A stretch of DNA of 54,949 bases from Fructilactobacillus sanfranciscensis DSM 20451 (GCF_001436035.1 NZ_AYYM01000006.1:1-54949); one strand, 5' to 3'; counted from the stretch's first letter, positions 9,982-21,239 are shown. Notes: generated by a model from the letters alone, not told the origin. Numbers and translations: made by a program.

Positions 9982-10284
9982 TTATTCGTTTAATTCATTT
10001 AATTCCCTCGCAAAACCATTATCTGTGATTCCCACAATTGTTCGACTTTGACCAATTGCATCGCTTAAATCACTTTTAGTAATTTCATGATTAAATGGAA
10101 CATTATAAAAATCAGTCTTATTTAGAAATTTTTTGGTTGTACTTGCACCAGTATCTGAAGCAATTAAAAGAAATTTAACTTTTCCTTTTTTTATTGCATT
10201 TAAAACAATTCCTTCTCCTGAAACTATCTTACCAGCCCGACGTGCAATTCCCAAAAGATTTAGTATCTGATTATAATTTGTCAT
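9982..10284 (-). CDS. ylxQ: YlxQ, L7Ae/L30e-family RNA-binding protein
   Basis: A 100-residue protein with the L7Ae/L30e/Gadd45 fold pattern: [35 protein letters not shown], then a C-terminal segment [11 protein letters not shown]. Family members bind kink-turn RNA; the exact target of YlxQ is not established. Its start lies inside the end of ylxR (14-base overlap), so translation is probably coupled. Position between ylxR and infB is the conserved Firmicutes order. Confidence 0.9.
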   Translation of the reverse strand: MTNYNQILNLLGIARRAGKIVSGEGIVLNAIKKGKVKFLLIASDTGASTTKKFLNKTDFYNVPFNHEITKSDLSDAIGQSRTIVGITDNGFARELNELNE

Positions 10285-10573
10285 TTCGCTTTAATTCTTC
10301 CCGTGCCTGAACGTGATCAACGTAATCAATCAAATTATCGTAAAAATCATCAGTTAATTCAACATCAAAAACTTGATCTAACAAATGTTTAGCTTTTGCA
10401 TTTTTAACTGCCTCAACGTTAATCCGAACATAAGCACCACGACCAGGCTTTTTACCCGTATCATCTAAAGAAACTTCCATTTCCTTGTTACGAACAATCC
10501 GAATTAATTCACGTTTAGGAAACATTTCTCCCGAAATAACGTCTTTACGCATAGGTACCTTACGAGTTTTCAT
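10271..10573 (-). CDS. rnpM: YlxR / RnpM, RNase P modulator family
   Basis: A 100-residue basic protein of the DUF448/YlxR family, which in Bacillus subtilis has been reported to bind and modulate RNase P. Diagnostic features are MKTRKVPMRKDVISGEMFPKRELIRIVR and GKKPGRGAYVR. It sits 20 bases after nusA and overlaps ylxQ. The molecular role here is inferred from the family. Confidence 0.9.
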   Translation of the reverse strand: MKTRKVPMRKDVISGEMFPKRELIRIVRNKEMEVSLDDTGKKPGRGAYVRINVEAVKNAKAKHLLDQVFDVELTDDFYDNLIDYVDHVQAREELKRNDKL

Positions 10574-10593
10574 GACTAGATTCCTCTCAGAAA

Positions 10594-11685
10594 TTATTCT
10601 TCAGATTCATTAGTTTCTTCTACAAGTTCATCTTTATCATCACTTGTTCCATTTGCTTCTGATTCTGGCTTGATATCAATCTTATAACCAGTTAGACGAG
10701 CTGCTAAACGAGCATTTTGTCCACGTTTACCAATGGCAAGTGAAAGTTGGTCATCTGGTACAATTACTGTACATGATTTTTCTTCGCCGTCTTTAAAGAT
10801 TACATCTAAAACATCAGCTGGATTCAAAGCATTAGCAATGTATTGAGCAGGATCTTCATACCACTGGACAATATCCATGTTTTCGCCACCTAGTTCATTA
10901 ACGATATCTTGAACTCTTTGGCCACGAGGACCAACTGTAGTTCCAACTGGATCAACGTTTGCATCATGAGAACGAACTGCAACTTTAGAACGATCTCCAG
11001 CTTCACGGGCAATTGACACAATTTCAACAATTCCATCATAAACTTCAGGAACTTCTTGTTCAAATAAACGCTTTAATAATCCAGGAGCAGTTCGACTAAC
11101 AAAGACTTGAGGTCCTTTAGCCGCATCATCAACCTTGGTAACGTATACTTTGAGCTTTTCTTGTGGACGATAAATTTCATTTGGCATTTGATCATTATGT
11201 TCCATAACGGCTTCAACACCGTCCATCATCAAATAAACAAATCGATTATCTTGACGTTCAACTTCTGCATTAATTAGTTCGTCTTGATATTTACTATACT
11301 TGTTATAAACAGTTTCACGTTCTGCTTCACGAACCCGTTGCATAATAACTTGTTTAGCAGTTTGAGCAGCAATTCGTCCAAAATTTTCAGGAGTAACTTT
11401 AAACTTAATTTCATCGCCAAGTTCATAACCACGATTGATTTTCAAAGCGTCTTCCAAGCTAACTTCCAAACGTGGATCAGCAACTTCCTCTACAACCTTC
11501 TTTACAGCATAAACATTCATATTACCTTTACGTTCATCAAAATCAACTTGAACGTTTTGTGCTTGGTCATAATTACGTTTGTATGCTGAAACTAAAGCTA
11601 ATTCAAGTGCTTCAATTACTACTTCTTTTTTAATGCCTTTTTCTTGTTCTAAAGCATCAAGAGCACCTACTAATTCTTTACTCAT
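10594..11685 (-). CDS. nusA: Transcription termination/antitermination factor NusA
   Basis: RNA-polymerase-associated factor controlling pausing and termination. Order: N-terminal polymerase-binding domain (MSKELVGALDALEQEKGI), S1 domain (about 130-200), then KH domains with VGPRGQRVQDIVNELGGENMD and LAIGKRGQNARLAARLTG. The 363-residue length fits the Gram-positive form without the C-terminal acidic repeats of E. coli, though it ends in an acidic tail. It lies between rimP and rnpM. The promoter-terminator arrangement upstream of rimP suggests autoregulation by NusA. Confidence 0.97.
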   Translation of the reverse strand: MSKELVGALDALEQEKGIKKEVVIEALELALVSAYKRNYDQAQNVQVDFDERKGNMNVYAVKKVVEEVADPRLEVSLEDALKINRGYELGDEIKFKVTPENFGRIAAQTAKQVIMQRVREAERETVYNKYSKYQDELINAEVERQDNRFVYLMMDGVEAVMEHNDQMPNEIYRPQEKLKVYVTKVDDAAKGPQVFVSRTAPGLLKRLFEQEVPEVYDGIVEIVSIAREAGDRSKVAVRSHDANVDPVGTTVGPRGQRVQDIVNELGGENMDIVQWYEDPAQYIANALNPADVLDVIFKDGEEKSCTVIVPDDQLSLAIGKRGQNARLAARLTGYKIDIKPESEANGTSDDKDELVEETNESEE

Positions 11686-11699
11686 ATTATTTCTCCTAA

Positions 11700-12182
11700 C
11701 TAAAATTCAATTGCTAATCTGGCTTTTGAGATTAACTTGCGAGGAATCTTAACTTCTTTACGACGAGTCTTATCTTTTACAATCAAGGTTAAATCATCAT
11801 CATTAAGTTCTTTAAGGGTTCCTTCGTACATTTTCTTTCCATCTAATTTTTGATAGAGAGAAACATTAATGTAGTCATTAATAGCATTTTGATAGTCTTG
11901 TTCATTATTCAATGGTCGTTCTGCACCAGGAGATGAAACTTCTAAGAAATATTGATCTGCAAATGGATCAGGATCAATTTCATCCAGTTTTTCACTTAAT
12001 TGATCACTAACTAGGACACAATCATCAATTGAAATACCATTATCTTTGTCGATAAAGACACGTAGGTACCAACTTCCACCTTCTTGTACATATTCAATAC
12101 TGTATAGATAAAAATTATTTTCGTCTAAGATTGGTTGTACCGTTTCGGTAACTTTATCAATAATTTCGCTAACTTCGCTCAA
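11700..12182 (-). CDS. rimP: Ribosome maturation factor RimP
   Basis: Needed for 30S subunit maturation. The 160-residue protein contains [19 protein letters not shown], the [15 protein letters not shown] segment and [14 protein letters not shown], the RimP signature. The start is a TTG at 12182 with a good GGAGGT site 6-7 bases upstream; no upstream ATG fits. First gene of the rimP-nusA-ylxR-ylxQ-infB-rbfA operon. Confidence 0.95.
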   Translation of the reverse strand: MSEVSEIIDKVTETVQPILDENNFYLYSIEYVQEGGSWYLRVFIDKDNGISIDDCVLVSDQLSEKLDEIDPDPFADQYFLEVSSPGAERPLNNEQDYQNAINDYINVSLYQKLDGKKMYEGTLKELNDDDLTLIVKDKTRRKEVKIPRKLISKARLAIEF

Positions 12183-12210
12183 CTATTTACCTCCAAAATT
12201 TTCCAATAAA

Positions 12211-12240
12211 AAGGGCGAGCATTTTCTGCTCACCCTTAAA
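12211..12240 (-). terminator. Leader terminator / candidate NusA-responsive attenuator before rimP
   Basis: The 11-bp stem (12212-12222 with 12228-12238, one G-U pair on the minus strand) with a 5-base loop is followed by a T-rich run on the minus strand. It lies after the rimP promoter (12263-12291) and before the rimP ribosome binding site. It can end polC transcripts, but it must also be crossed by the rimP operon transcript. NusA-dependent attenuation of the equivalent operon has been reported in B. subtilis. Confidence 0.8.
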
Positions 12241-12262
12241 AGAGTTTTTAATTACTGTCCTT

Positions 12263-12291
12263 AATATAACACAGTCAAACCATTATCACAA
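12263..12291 (-). promoter_or_regulatory. Promoter of the rimP-nusA-infB operon
   Basis: On the minus strand: TTGTGA (12291-12286), 17-base spacer, TATATT (12268-12263), with a TG extension before the -10. It lies just after the polC stop codon, and transcription would start about 20 bases before the terminator hairpin. Confidence 0.7.
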
Positions 12292-12298
12292 TCAAAGA

Positions 12299-15200
12299 CT
12301 ATATCATATCAAAGAGACTAAGCTGATTTTCATCGGGCAAGCCTTTTAAGACTCCATTTTTCGTCATATATTCAATGATAGTTTTAGAAACTTTTCCACG
12401 TTTAGCAAGATCTTCTTTAGAAATAAATGGTTTATCAGCTCGAGCTGCCACAATTTGTTTAGCAACATTCAAACCTAATCCTGGAACGGCACTAAATGGA
12501 GCAATCAATTTGTTGCCATCCATTAACCATTCTGATGCATCTGAACGATCAAGATCAATCATTTCAAATTCAAATCCTCGCTCAATCATTTCATTGGCCA
12601 ATTGTAAGACCGTCAATAAATTCTTTTCTTTAGTAGATGCATCATTTCCTTTGTCTTCAATTTCTTTCATGGCTGCTTTAACCGCATCTTTACCATGAGA
12701 CATTGCCTCAACATCAAAATCATCGGCACGAACTGAGAAATAAGCAGCATAGTAAACTAATGGGAAATACACTTTGAAGTACGCAATTCGAAGTGCCATC
12801 CAAACGTATGCCGTTGCATGCGCCCGTGGGAACATGTATTTAATCTTTAAACATGAGTCAATATACCATTCAGGCACATTAGCATCACGCATCGTTTGTT
12901 GCCATTCATCTTTTATTCCCTTACCTTTACGAACTTTTTCCATAATTTGGAATGACGTTTCAGAATCAACTCCATAATTAATTAAATCGGTCATGATGTT
13001 ATCACGACATCCGATAACGTTAGAAATTGTGGCAGTTCCATCTTTAATTAATTCATCGGCATTTCCTAACCACACATCAGTACCATGTGACAATCCAGAA
13101 ATTTGAAGTAAGTCAGAAAAATTTTGGGGATGAGTTTGTTCAAGCATTCCTCGAACAAATCGGGTCCCAAATTCAGGGATTCCTAAGGTTCCTGTTTTTG
13201 ATTGAATTTGTTCCTCCGTCACCCCTAAAATTTCTGGGCTACTGAAAATTGACATCACTCCAGCATCATTTACTGGAATCGTATAAGGATCAATTCCCGA
13301 CAAATCTTGGAGCATCCGAATCATAGTTGGATCATCATGACCCAAAATATCCATTTTTAAAATGTTGTCATGAATCGAATGGAAATCAAAATGAGTAGTT
13401 TGCCATGCTGATGATTGATCTTCCGCAGGATATTGGATTGGCGTGAAATCATAAATATCCATATAATCTGGAACAATGATGATTCCAGCTGGATGTTGAC
13501 CGGTCGTTCGTTTAACGCCAGTTGCACCTTTAGCGAGTCGATCAATTTCGGCACCTCTAAAATGTTTACCGGTATCACGCTCATATGCTTTTACATACCC
13601 ATAAGCTGTTTTATCGGCGACTGTTCCAATTGTACCGGCACGATATACGTTCTTTTCACCGAACAAAACCTTAGTATAATTATGAGCAATTGCTTGATAA
13701 TCACCAGAGAAGTTCAAATCGATATCAGGAACCTTATTTCCTTTGAAACCAAGGAACGTTTCGAAAGGAATATTATGACCATCACCAATTAAAGTTGTAC
13801 CACAATTGGGACATTCTTTTTTTGATAAATCAAAACCAGAACTGTATTCACCTTTAGTGAAAAATTCTGAATAATGACATTTAGGACAACGATAATGAGG
13901 AGGAAGTGGATTAACTTCGGTAATTCCAGTCATCGTAGCAACTAAACTAGACCCAACTGAACCACGGGATCCAACTAAATAACCATCTTTATTACTTTTT
14001 GCTACTAATCGTTGTGAAATTAAATAAATAACTGAGAACCCGTTTCCAATAATTGATTTTAATTCTCGCTCAACTCGTTTCTCCACAATCTCAGGAAGTT
14101 TTTCTCCGTACAATTCATGAGCTTTATCGTAGGTCCGCTGTTTAATTTCATCCTCTGCACCCTCCATTTTGGGAGTATACAATTTATCTTTTAGCGGATG
14201 AATTTCTTCAACTGAATCTGCAATTTGATTAGGATTATCAACAACAATTTTTTCAGCTTGATCTGCACCTAAAAAGTTAAAATCTTTTAACATTTCATCC
14301 GTTGTCCGAAAATGTAAATCGGGTAATTCAGTTCGATTAAGAGGATTAGCTCCACCCTGTGAATTAATTAAGATTTTTCGATAAATATAATCATGTGGAT
14401 TAAGATAATGGGCATCACCGGTTGCTACTAGTGGAATGTTAACTTCATTAGCAACGTCAGCCATATTTTTTATAATTTCCTGCAATTTACCTCGGTCACT
14501 AATTAACTTAGAATCCAATAATGGTTGATAAGCTGCTTGAGGCTGAACTTCAAGATAATCATAAAATTTAGCTTTATCTAGTGCTTCTTGTTTACCTTTT
14601 TGCATTATCGCAGTAAATACTTCACCACTAGAACAGGCAGAACCAATTAAAATTCCTTCACGATACTTTTCTAATTCACTTCGCGGAATTCTTGGAACTC
14701 GATAAAAATACTTAATGTGTGCTAAAGAAACTAATTTAAATAAATTTTTTAATCCAGCTTGCGTTTTGGCCATCAAGATGGCATGAAATGGTCGAGCATG
14801 TTTGTATGCATCGTTTTCAGTCATATGATCATTTAACTGATCATGATATTGAATATCATATTTATCTTCAGCATCCTTTAAGAAAAGATAATTCAAATGA
14901 CCAGTTGTTTCAGCATCATAAATTGCTCGATGATGATGTTCCAAAACAACATCAAACTTTTTAGCTAACGTATTTAACCGATAACTTTTGTAGTTTGGAT
15001 ATAAAAAACGGGCTAAAGTTAAAGTATCGATAATTGGATTTTTGATTGGTTCCATCCCATGACGGGCATATCCAGTATTCATAAATCCAATATCAAAAGT
15101 AACGTTATGTCCAACCACAATGGAATCACCACAAAACTCACGGAACATTTTGAAAACTTCTTCTTCTGATTTTGAACCAGCTACCATATCATCCGTAATC

Positions 15201-16606
15201 GAAGTTAGATTAGTGGTTTGTTCAGAAAGATGAAATCCAGGATCAATGAATTGTTCAAATTCTTCAATCACATTATTTCCCTGCATTTTAACTGCTGAAA
15301 GTTCGATTACACGGTCATAAATGGCTGACAATCCAGTGGTTTCAGTATCAAACACAACATAAGTTGCATCTTTTAAACCAACATGTTTGTCATTGTATGC
15401 AATGGGTTCACCATCATCAACTACGTTTGCTTCCATTCCATATAACATTTTAATGTCATTATTTTGAGCAGCATTAAATGCTTCAGGAAATGCTTGTACG
15501 TCATCATGATCAGTAACCGCAATTGCTTTATGTCCCCATTTTTTTGCTTGTTTAACAAAATCTGAAATCGAATTAGTAGCGTCCATTTGACTCATATTAG
15601 AGTGAAGATGCAATTCAGCCCGCTTTTTATTTGCAGTATCTTCACGTTCGGCATGAGTTGCTGGATTAATATCATAAGCATTCATTGCAAGTTCATGCGA
15701 ATAATTATCTTCCTGAACACTCCCGCGAGCAGTTATCCAACTACCTTCTTCCAAATTAGCAAACTTAGCTCCCTCTTCATCATCCTTTGAAAACTTCTTA
15801 ATTGTGATTGAGGAGGTGTAGTCAGTAATCTTTAAGATCATTAAAGATCGCCCGGACCGTAATGCCCGAATTTCTTTACTAAAGACATACCCATTAACTA
15901 CCACAGAACGTTCTTCTTCAGTAATATTTTCCAATGGCGTAATATCTACGTTATCAGCAATTTTTCGACCAATCATAACGCTACCTGAACTATCAGGAAC
16001 TTTTTGCGCATTTGCTTTGGCTGCAGCAACTTGAGCTTTTTTTGCTAGTTTTTCATCACGCTCTTTTTTAGCTGCCTTTAATTCTTTAATTCTTTCTTGA
16101 GATTCTGTTTCGTCGACCATTGTATTAATCGTAAATTTAGGAAAACCAGCTTTTTGATAAGCACTTAAAATTGGTTCAATAGCTTTGTTATTCATAAAAT
16201 CTTTTATTAAGTCGTTAACAGCATAAAAGTTTACACGTCCATCATCTAGTTCAGGAACGTTATTATCACAAAGCTCATGTAATAAACTAGATTGAATACC
16301 ACAATTATTAACTGCCCATTGCCAATAATCACCAATTTCACGATTAGTTAAGTTATCCTGTTGTGTTTGAATGTAAAAATCAACCTTAACAATATTGCTA
16401 AAGGCTGTCTGTAAACCAGTTACAAAATCGATAAACGCTTGGTATGAAAGAACATGTGGGATAAAAAAATGAAAATCCCATTGTTTTGACTTTTGATGAA
16501 CTCGAACTTGCTCAATTTCAGCGTTTTCAAATTCTGAACGATATTCGTCATTAATTTTGATTTGATCTAATAATTTATTAAACTTTTCTTTATTATTTAA
16601 AGGCAT
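12299..16606 (-). CDS. polC: DNA polymerase III alpha subunit, PolC type
   Basis: Replicative polymerase of low-G+C Gram-positives with built-in 3'-5' exonuclease. The 1435 residues show the N-terminal region, an OB fold, a PHP domain ([16 protein letters not shown] and [11 protein letters not shown]), a DEDD exonuclease inserted within it ([23 protein letters not shown]), a zinc finger (CPKC ... CPNC), and the catalytic core with [12 protein letters not shown]. The C-terminus ends QLSLFDMI, a likely clamp-binding motif (QLSLF). The start ATG at 16606 is preceded by a GGGGAGG-rich site. It follows proS after a terminator. Confidence 0.98.
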   Translation of the reverse strand: MPLNNKEKFNKLLDQIKINDEYRSEFENAEIEQVRVHQKSKQWDFHFFIPHVLSYQAFIDFVTGLQTAFSNIVKVDFYIQTQQDNLTNREIGDYWQWAVNNCGIQSSLLHELCDNNVPELDDGRVNFYAVNDLIKDFMNNKAIEPILSAYQKAGFPKFTINTMVDETESQERIKELKAAKKERDEKLAKKAQVAAAKANAQKVPDSSGSVMIGRKIADNVDITPLENITEEERSVVVNGYVFSKEIRALRSGRSLMILKITDYTSSITIKKFSKDDEEGAKFANLEEGSWITARGSVQEDNYSHELAMNAYDINPATHAEREDTANKKRAELHLHSNMSQMDATNSISDFVKQAKKWGHKAIAVTDHDDVQAFPEAFNAAQNNDIKMLYGMEANVVDDGEPIAYNDKHVGLKDATYVVFDTETTGLSAIYDRVIELSAVKMQGNNVIEEFEQFIDPGFHLSEQTTNLTSITDDMVAGSKSEEEVFKMFREFCGDSIVVGHNVTFDIGFMNTGYARHGMEPIKNPIIDTLTLARFLYPNYKSYRLNTLAKKFDVVLEHHHRAIYDAETTGHLNYLFLKDAEDKYDIQYHDQLNDHMTENDAYKHARPFHAILMAKTQAGLKNLFKLVSLAHIKYFYRVPRIPRSELEKYREGILIGSACSSGEVFTAIMQKGKQEALDKAKFYDYLEVQPQAAYQPLLDSKLISDRGKLQEIIKNMADVANEVNIPLVATGDAHYLNPHDYIYRKILINSQGGANPLNRTELPDLHFRTTDEMLKDFNFLGADQAEKIVVDNPNQIADSVEEIHPLKDKLYTPKMEGAEDEIKQRTYDKAHELYGEKLPEIVEKRVERELKSIIGNGFSVIYLISQRLVAKSNKDGYLVGSRGSVGSSLVATMTGITEVNPLPPHYRCPKCHYSEFFTKGEYSSGFDLSKKECPNCGTTLIGDGHNIPFETFLGFKGNKVPDIDLNFSGDYQAIAHNYTKVLFGEKNVYRAGTIGTVADKTAYGYVKAYERDTGKHFRGAEIDRLAKGATGVKRTTGQHPAGIIIVPDYMDIYDFTPIQYPAEDQSSAWQTTHFDFHSIHDNILKMDILGHDDPTMIRMLQDLSGIDPYTIPVNDAGVMSIFSSPEILGVTEEQIQSKTGTLGIPEFGTRFVRGMLEQTHPQNFSDLLQISGLSHGTDVWLGNADELIKDGTATISNVIGCRDNIMTDLINYGVDSETSFQIMEKVRKGKGIKDEWQQTMRDANVPEWYIDSCLKIKYMFPRAHATAYVWMALRIAYFKVYFPLVYYAAYFSVRADDFDVEAMSHGKDAVKAAMKEIEDKGNDASTKEKNLLTVLQLANEMIERGFEFEMIDLDRSDASEWLMDGNKLIAPFSAVPGLGLNVAKQIVAARADKPFISKEDLAKRGKVSKTIIEYMTKNGVLKGLPDENQLSLFDMI

Positions 16607-16627
16607 CTTTTCCTCCCCTCTAAACGA

Positions 16628-16655
16628 ACAAAAAAGACCAGTAAATTCTGGTCTT
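16628..16655 (-). terminator. Terminator between proS and polC
   Basis: The stem AAGACCAG / CTGGTCTT with a 6-base loop is followed by a T run on the minus strand, immediately after the proS stop region. It likely reduces polC transcription from the upstream operon. Confidence 0.75.
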
Positions 16656-16660
16656 AATGT

Positions 16661-18367
16661 TTAAATTTCTTTTGATAAAATTTCAATCGTATTCTTAAGA
16701 TCATCGACCTTCGTTTCAACTGTTTCGCCTGTTTTACGAATTTTAACTTCTACAATTCCTTCATCGGCTTTTTTTCCAATTGTGATTCTAATTGGAATAC
16801 CAATTAAATCAGAATCAGCAAACTTAACTCCAGCACGTTCTTTCCGATCATCCATTAGAACTTCTAATCCAGTAGCTTGAAGATCAGCATAAATCTGGTT
16901 GGCAAGTTCAACTTGTTCATCTTTTTTCATATTCGTTGGAATTAAATGAACATCAAATGGAGCAATCGCTTTTGGCCATACAAGACCATTTTCATCTGCT
17001 TGTTGTTCTGAAATAGCCGAAAGCAGACGACTTACACCAATTCCATAACATCCCATAATAATTGGCTTTTGGCGACCATTTTCATCAAGAATATTAGCAC
17101 CTAGAATTTTGGTATACCGAGTTCCTAGTTTGAAAATATGACCAATTTCAATTCCTTTAGTAAATTTCAAAACTCCGCTACCATCAGGAGAAATATCTCC
17201 TTCGTTAACTAAGCGAAAATCACCATATTCTAATTCAGGTAAATCACGTTTTGGATTTACATTTTGGTAATGTTTATCGGTTTGATTAGCACCTGTAACT
17301 CCATTAACAATACTTTGAACATACTCATCTGATAAAACTGGAACGTCAGTTGGAACATCAAATGGTCCAACTGATCCAGGCTTAACTCCTAGGTATTCAG
17401 AAACTTGATCAATTGTTGCTAAATCAGCCTCATCAGCATGAAAATGATTTTTTACTTTGGCAGGATTAACTTCTTGATCACCACGTATTAAAATTAACAC
17501 AGGTTTTTCGTCAACCATATATAATAAGCTCTTAATAATTTGACTTTTATCAATGTCAAAGAATTTAGATACTTGATTAATATTTTTGACATCAGGTGTA
17601 TCAACCAACTCTAAATCGTTTAATTCGGCATGTGATTTTTTATTAACAAACATATCAGTAGCCATTTCTAAATTTGCAGCATAGTCACTATCATCTGAAT
17701 AAACAATTGTATCTTCACCAACAGAAGCAGGAGCGGAAAATTCCATTGAATCAGAACCACCCATACTTCCACTATCACCAATAATACCGAGATAATTTAA
17801 TCCAACCTGATCAAATACTTTTCTAAAAACATCATTCATTTCTTTATAAGTTGCATCTAATTCTTCATCATTTGAAGCAAAAGAGTAAGCATCTAACATA
17901 CGAAATTCACGACTACGTAAAAGTCCATAACGAGGACGATCTTCATCTCTAAATTTGTCTTGAATTTGATATAAGTTTAAAGGTAACTTCTTATATGAAG
18001 AAATCGTCCCCTTAATTAATTCAGTCATTGTTTCTTCATGAGTTGGACCTAAAATAAAATCAGTATCATGACGGTTTTTCAACTTAAACAATTCAGGTCC
18101 ATATGATTCATATCTTTCTGAGTCTTTCCAATATTGGGCCGGAATGATTTCAGGAAGCAACATTTCATTAGCACCTGTCTCATTCATTTCTTTTTTAATA
18201 ATTTTTTCAATCTTTTCTAAAACACGATATGCCAAAGGTAGGTAAGCATAAGTACCTGCTGAAACTTGACGAATAAATCCAGCACGAATCAACATCTTGT
18301 GGCTAATTGCTTCTGCACCTGTTGGATCTTGTTTTTGCGTAGGAATTAACATTTTTGATTGTTTCAT
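16661..18367 (-). CDS. proS: Prolyl-tRNA synthetase
   Basis: Class II synthetase charging tRNA-Pro. The bacterial long form carries the editing (INS) domain between class II motifs 2 and 3. Visible motifs: LPEIIPAQYWKDSERY, FILGPTHEETMTEL, RDEDRPRYGLLRSREF, the INS domain near 230-400, and MGCYGIGVSRLLSA. The 568-residue length is normal. It follows rseP by 15 bases, the order conserved in lactobacilli. Confidence 0.97.
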   Translation of the reverse strand: MKQSKMLIPTQKQDPTGAEAISHKMLIRAGFIRQVSAGTYAYLPLAYRVLEKIEKIIKKEMNETGANEMLLPEIIPAQYWKDSERYESYGPELFKLKNRHDTDFILGPTHEETMTELIKGTISSYKKLPLNLYQIQDKFRDEDRPRYGLLRSREFRMLDAYSFASNDEELDATYKEMNDVFRKVFDQVGLNYLGIIGDSGSMGGSDSMEFSAPASVGEDTIVYSDDSDYAANLEMATDMFVNKKSHAELNDLELVDTPDVKNINQVSKFFDIDKSQIIKSLLYMVDEKPVLILIRGDQEVNPAKVKNHFHADEADLATIDQVSEYLGVKPGSVGPFDVPTDVPVLSDEYVQSIVNGVTGANQTDKHYQNVNPKRDLPELEYGDFRLVNEGDISPDGSGVLKFTKGIEIGHIFKLGTRYTKILGANILDENGRQKPIIMGCYGIGVSRLLSAISEQQADENGLVWPKAIAPFDVHLIPTNMKKDEQVELANQIYADLQATGLEVLMDDRKERAGVKFADSDLIGIPIRITIGKKADEGIVEVKIRKTGETVETKVDDLKNTIEILSKEI

Positions 18368-18382
18368 TTTCTTCTCCCTATC

Positions 18383-19660
18383 TTATCGGATGAAATAACG
18401 CATAATATCATTCCAAGTAACTAAAATCATTAAGCCAGCTAAAAATATAAAACCAACCATTGTAATAATCATTTCAGTTTTTTCGGAAAGTGACTTTCTT
18501 CTAATTAATTCAATAATATTTAATAGTATTTTACCACCATCTAATGCTGGTATTGGAATTAAGTTTACCACAGCAAGGTTAATTGACAACCATCCTAAGA
18601 ATTGCACAACTCCAACTAGTCCTAATGATGCTGCTTCAGAAGTATTTGCATAAATTGCCACTGGGCCCCCTAAACTATTTAAGCTAAAGTGTCCAGAAAC
18701 CATTTGCCACAAAGCCCCAAATAAACTTTTAGTCATCGTCCAAGTTGTTGTAAAACCAGACATTACTTTAGCCCCAAAACTAGTATTTAACGTTTGTTTA
18801 ACCCCAATCACACCAATTTTTTGTTTATTAATTTGCTTTGAATCTGTCACTAATTTAACTTGTTTGGTTTTCTTTTTATCTTTAACAGTTAAAGTAACTT
18901 TTTTATTGGGTTGTTTTTCAATCTGCGTAGCTAGTGATTGAAAGTTGTCAGTTTTTACACCATTAACTGATAAAATTCGGTCGCCATCCTTAATTCCAGC
19001 TGTTTTAGCCACATGTGGATTAGTATTTGAAACTTGGACTTGATTTGAATTAGATTCAACCCCACCTTGAAGAAAAGCCAAAAACATAAAAGCCACAATT
19101 GCTAATAGAACATTATTAAAAATTCCGGCAAAATTAACTAATAGTTTTTTCCAAGCTGGTGCATTTTGAAATTGGACATCAGCTGGTGCAATTTGAACCT
19201 CAATTCCATCCTTTTGCACAATCAAAGCATCATGATCTACATTAAGACGCTTTTTTTCGTCCTCATTGCCATTTTCATAACCTTCAATCCAAAGTCCGTT
19301 AACTAAATCAGCATCTGCAACTTGAAACGGAATTCCCTTGAAGAGCTTATTTTTCTTGCTCAAATCTATTTTAGTAACAACGCCAGCATTATTTAACTGA
19401 AGCATTACAATGGTTCCAGGCTTAATTTCGTCTTCTTCATCATCTACACTACCAGCTAATCTAACATAACCACCTAATGGTAAGAGACGTATTGTATAAG
19501 TTGTATGATTACGACGATAGTAAAATAATTTTGGTCCCATTCCAATTGAAAATTCACGAACCATAATTCCGCACTTTTTTGCAACAATGAAGTGTCCAAA
19601 TTCATGGACAAATACTAAAATTCCAAAAACAATGATGAAACTAATAATATTTGTTAACAA
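18383..19660 (-). CDS. rseP: Site-2 zinc metalloprotease RseP/RasP
   Basis: Membrane-embedded protease for regulated intramembrane proteolysis. The catalytic HEFGH is at residues 19-23 in the first membrane helix, and the second metal motif NLIPIPALDGGKIL lies near 370. A PDZ-like domain occupies the middle (GIKDGDRILSVNGVKTD). At least four membrane segments are visible. The 425 residues fit Firmicutes homologues. It lies between cdsA and proS, the usual order. Confidence 0.95.
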   Translation of the reverse strand: MLTNIISFIIVFGILVFVHEFGHFIVAKKCGIMVREFSIGMGPKLFYYRRNHTTYTIRLLPLGGYVRLAGSVDDEEDEIKPGTIVMLQLNNAGVVTKIDLSKKNKLFKGIPFQVADADLVNGLWIEGYENGNEDEKKRLNVDHDALIVQKDGIEVQIAPADVQFQNAPAWKKLLVNFAGIFNNVLLAIVAFMFLAFLQGGVESNSNQVQVSNTNPHVAKTAGIKDGDRILSVNGVKTDNFQSLATQIEKQPNKKVTLTVKDKKKTKQVKLVTDSKQINKQKIGVIGVKQTLNTSFGAKVMSGFTTTWTMTKSLFGALWQMVSGHFSLNSLGGPVAIYANTSEAASLGLVGVVQFLGWLSINLAVVNLIPIPALDGGKILLNIIELIRRKSLSEKTEMIITMVGFIFLAGLMILVTWNDIMRYFIR

Positions 19661-19679
19661 ATAATCACAAACCTTTCAT

Positions 19680-20468
19680 TTAAACGATTCCTAATAAGTG
19701 AAGAACTGGTAAAACAAATAAAAGACTATCAAATCGATCTAAAATACCACCATGTCCTGGTAAAATTTTACCAGAATCTTTAACACCATAAAACCGTTTT
19801 AAAGCTGACTCTACCAAATCACCAAGTTGTCCAAAAATTGAAAGAATAATTGTAAATCCAATCATTACAATCAAATTAATCCCAGAAATTGGGAAGAAGT
19901 ATAAATAAATAGTGCATACAATAGTAGCAATCACGGTTCCACCAATTGAACCTTCCCAAGTCTTATTAGGTGAAATATGTTTAGCAAGTTTATTTTTTCC
20001 AAAATGCTTACCAATAAAATAAGCCCCAGAATCTGTACACCAGACAATAAACAGTGCGTAAAGTAATGTAGTTAAGCCATCTTGTCGAGCAACGATGAAA
20101 TAATGAAATCCAAAACCTATGTACATCATTCCTAAAGTATAAACTCCAGCATCGTCAAAATTAAATCTGTTTTTAGAAAAAACGGTTGCCAATAATAATA
20201 ACATTACCAGAACGTAGAATATAAAAGCAGGACTTAAGTATTCAGGTAAAAAATTAGAAAAGTTGGTTGGTACAATTAAACAAGATATTCCAATAAAAGA
20301 AATTAATGCTTCTACTGAAATAATCATTTTCTTTTTCATAATGAAAATTTCTGACATCGCAATTATACCAAGTACAATTGCGGCAAAGTCAATTACATAT
20401 CCACCAGCAATAATCACTGGAATAAATATTAACAAAGCCACAATTGCTGTAATTACTCGTTGTTTCAT
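19680..20468 (-). CDS. cdsA: Phosphatidate cytidylyltransferase CdsA
   Basis: Makes CDP-diacylglycerol from phosphatidic acid and CTP at the membrane. The 262-residue protein is highly hydrophobic, with seven or eight membrane helices, and ends with the family signature region PNKTWEGSIGGT ... FGQLGDLVESALKRFYGVKDSGKILPGHGGILDRFDS. It lies 16 bases after uppS and 19 bases before rseP. Confidence 0.96.
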   Translation of the reverse strand: MKQRVITAIVALLIFIPVIIAGGYVIDFAAIVLGIIAMSEIFIMKKKMIISVEALISFIGISCLIVPTNFSNFLPEYLSPAFIFYVLVMLLLLATVFSKNRFNFDDAGVYTLGMMYIGFGFHYFIVARQDGLTTLLYALFIVWCTDSGAYFIGKHFGKNKLAKHISPNKTWEGSIGGTVIATIVCTIYLYFFPISGINLIVMIGFTIILSIFGQLGDLVESALKRFYGVKDSGKILPGHGGILDRFDSLLFVLPVLHLLGIV

Positions 20469-20484
20469 AACAAACTCACTCCTA

Positions 20485-21216
20485 TTATTTATTAATTAAC
20501 CCACCAAATCGACGTTTACGTTTTTGAAACTCAATGATTGTTTGTCTAAAATCTTTTGCATGATATTCAGGCCATAATTTATCTACAAATACTAGTTCAC
20601 TATAAGCAATTTGCCAAAGTAAAAAATTAGAAATTCGTTCCTCGCCACTCGTTCTAATCAGCAAATCGGGGTCTTTTAATCCAGAAGTTTCAAGATTGTT
20701 TGAAAAAACAACGTCGTTGATATCATCAACATTAAGATTTCCATTTTTAACTTCAGTCGCTATCTTTTTTGTTGCATTTAAAATTTCCAGTCGGCTACCA
20801 TAATTAAGAGCAAAGTTTAGAATCATTCCTGTACATGCTTTTGTTTCTTCAATCGCATTAGAAACCGCTTCTCTGGTTTTATCTGGAAGCTGTGAAACGT
20901 CTCCAATTGTCTGAACTTTTACATTGTTTTTAATTAATTTAGGGATAAACTTATCAAAAAAAGTAGATGGCAAACTCATAATATAATTAACTTCACCAGC
21001 GGGTCTTTTCCAATTTTCAGTTGAAAATGCATATAAAGTCAATACTTTTATTCCTAAGTTGCTTGCTTCAGTAGTAATTTCTTCAACAACATTCATTCCG
21101 CGCTTGTGTCCTGCAATACGTGGAAGATAGCGTTTTTTTGCCCAACGTCCATTTCCATCCATAATGATGGCTACACTATCTGGAATTCTATTCATGTCAA
21201 TTGTTTCTTCAAACAT
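20485..21216 (-). CDS. uppS: Undecaprenyl diphosphate synthase
   Basis: cis-Prenyltransferase making the C55 lipid carrier for peptidoglycan. MDGNGRWAKKR includes Asp20, the expected catalytic residue; other family motifs are LTLYAFSTENWKRP, LNFALNYGSR and DLLIRTSGEERISNFLLWQ. The 243 residues are typical. The start ATG at 21216 follows a GAGGTG site. It lies upstream of cdsA and downstream of a terminator-like hairpin. Confidence 0.97.
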   Translation of the reverse strand: MFEETIDMNRIPDSVAIIMDGNGRWAKKRYLPRIAGHKRGMNVVEEITTEASNLGIKVLTLYAFSTENWKRPAGEVNYIMSLPSTFFDKFIPKLIKNNVKVQTIGDVSQLPDKTREAVSNAIEETKACTGMILNFALNYGSRLEILNATKKIATEVKNGNLNVDDINDVVFSNNLETSGLKDPDLLIRTSGEERISNFLLWQIAYSELVFVDKLWPEYHAKDFRQTIIEFQKRKRRFGGLINK

Positions 21217-21239
21217 TTTTTCACCTCAGTGTTTAAATT

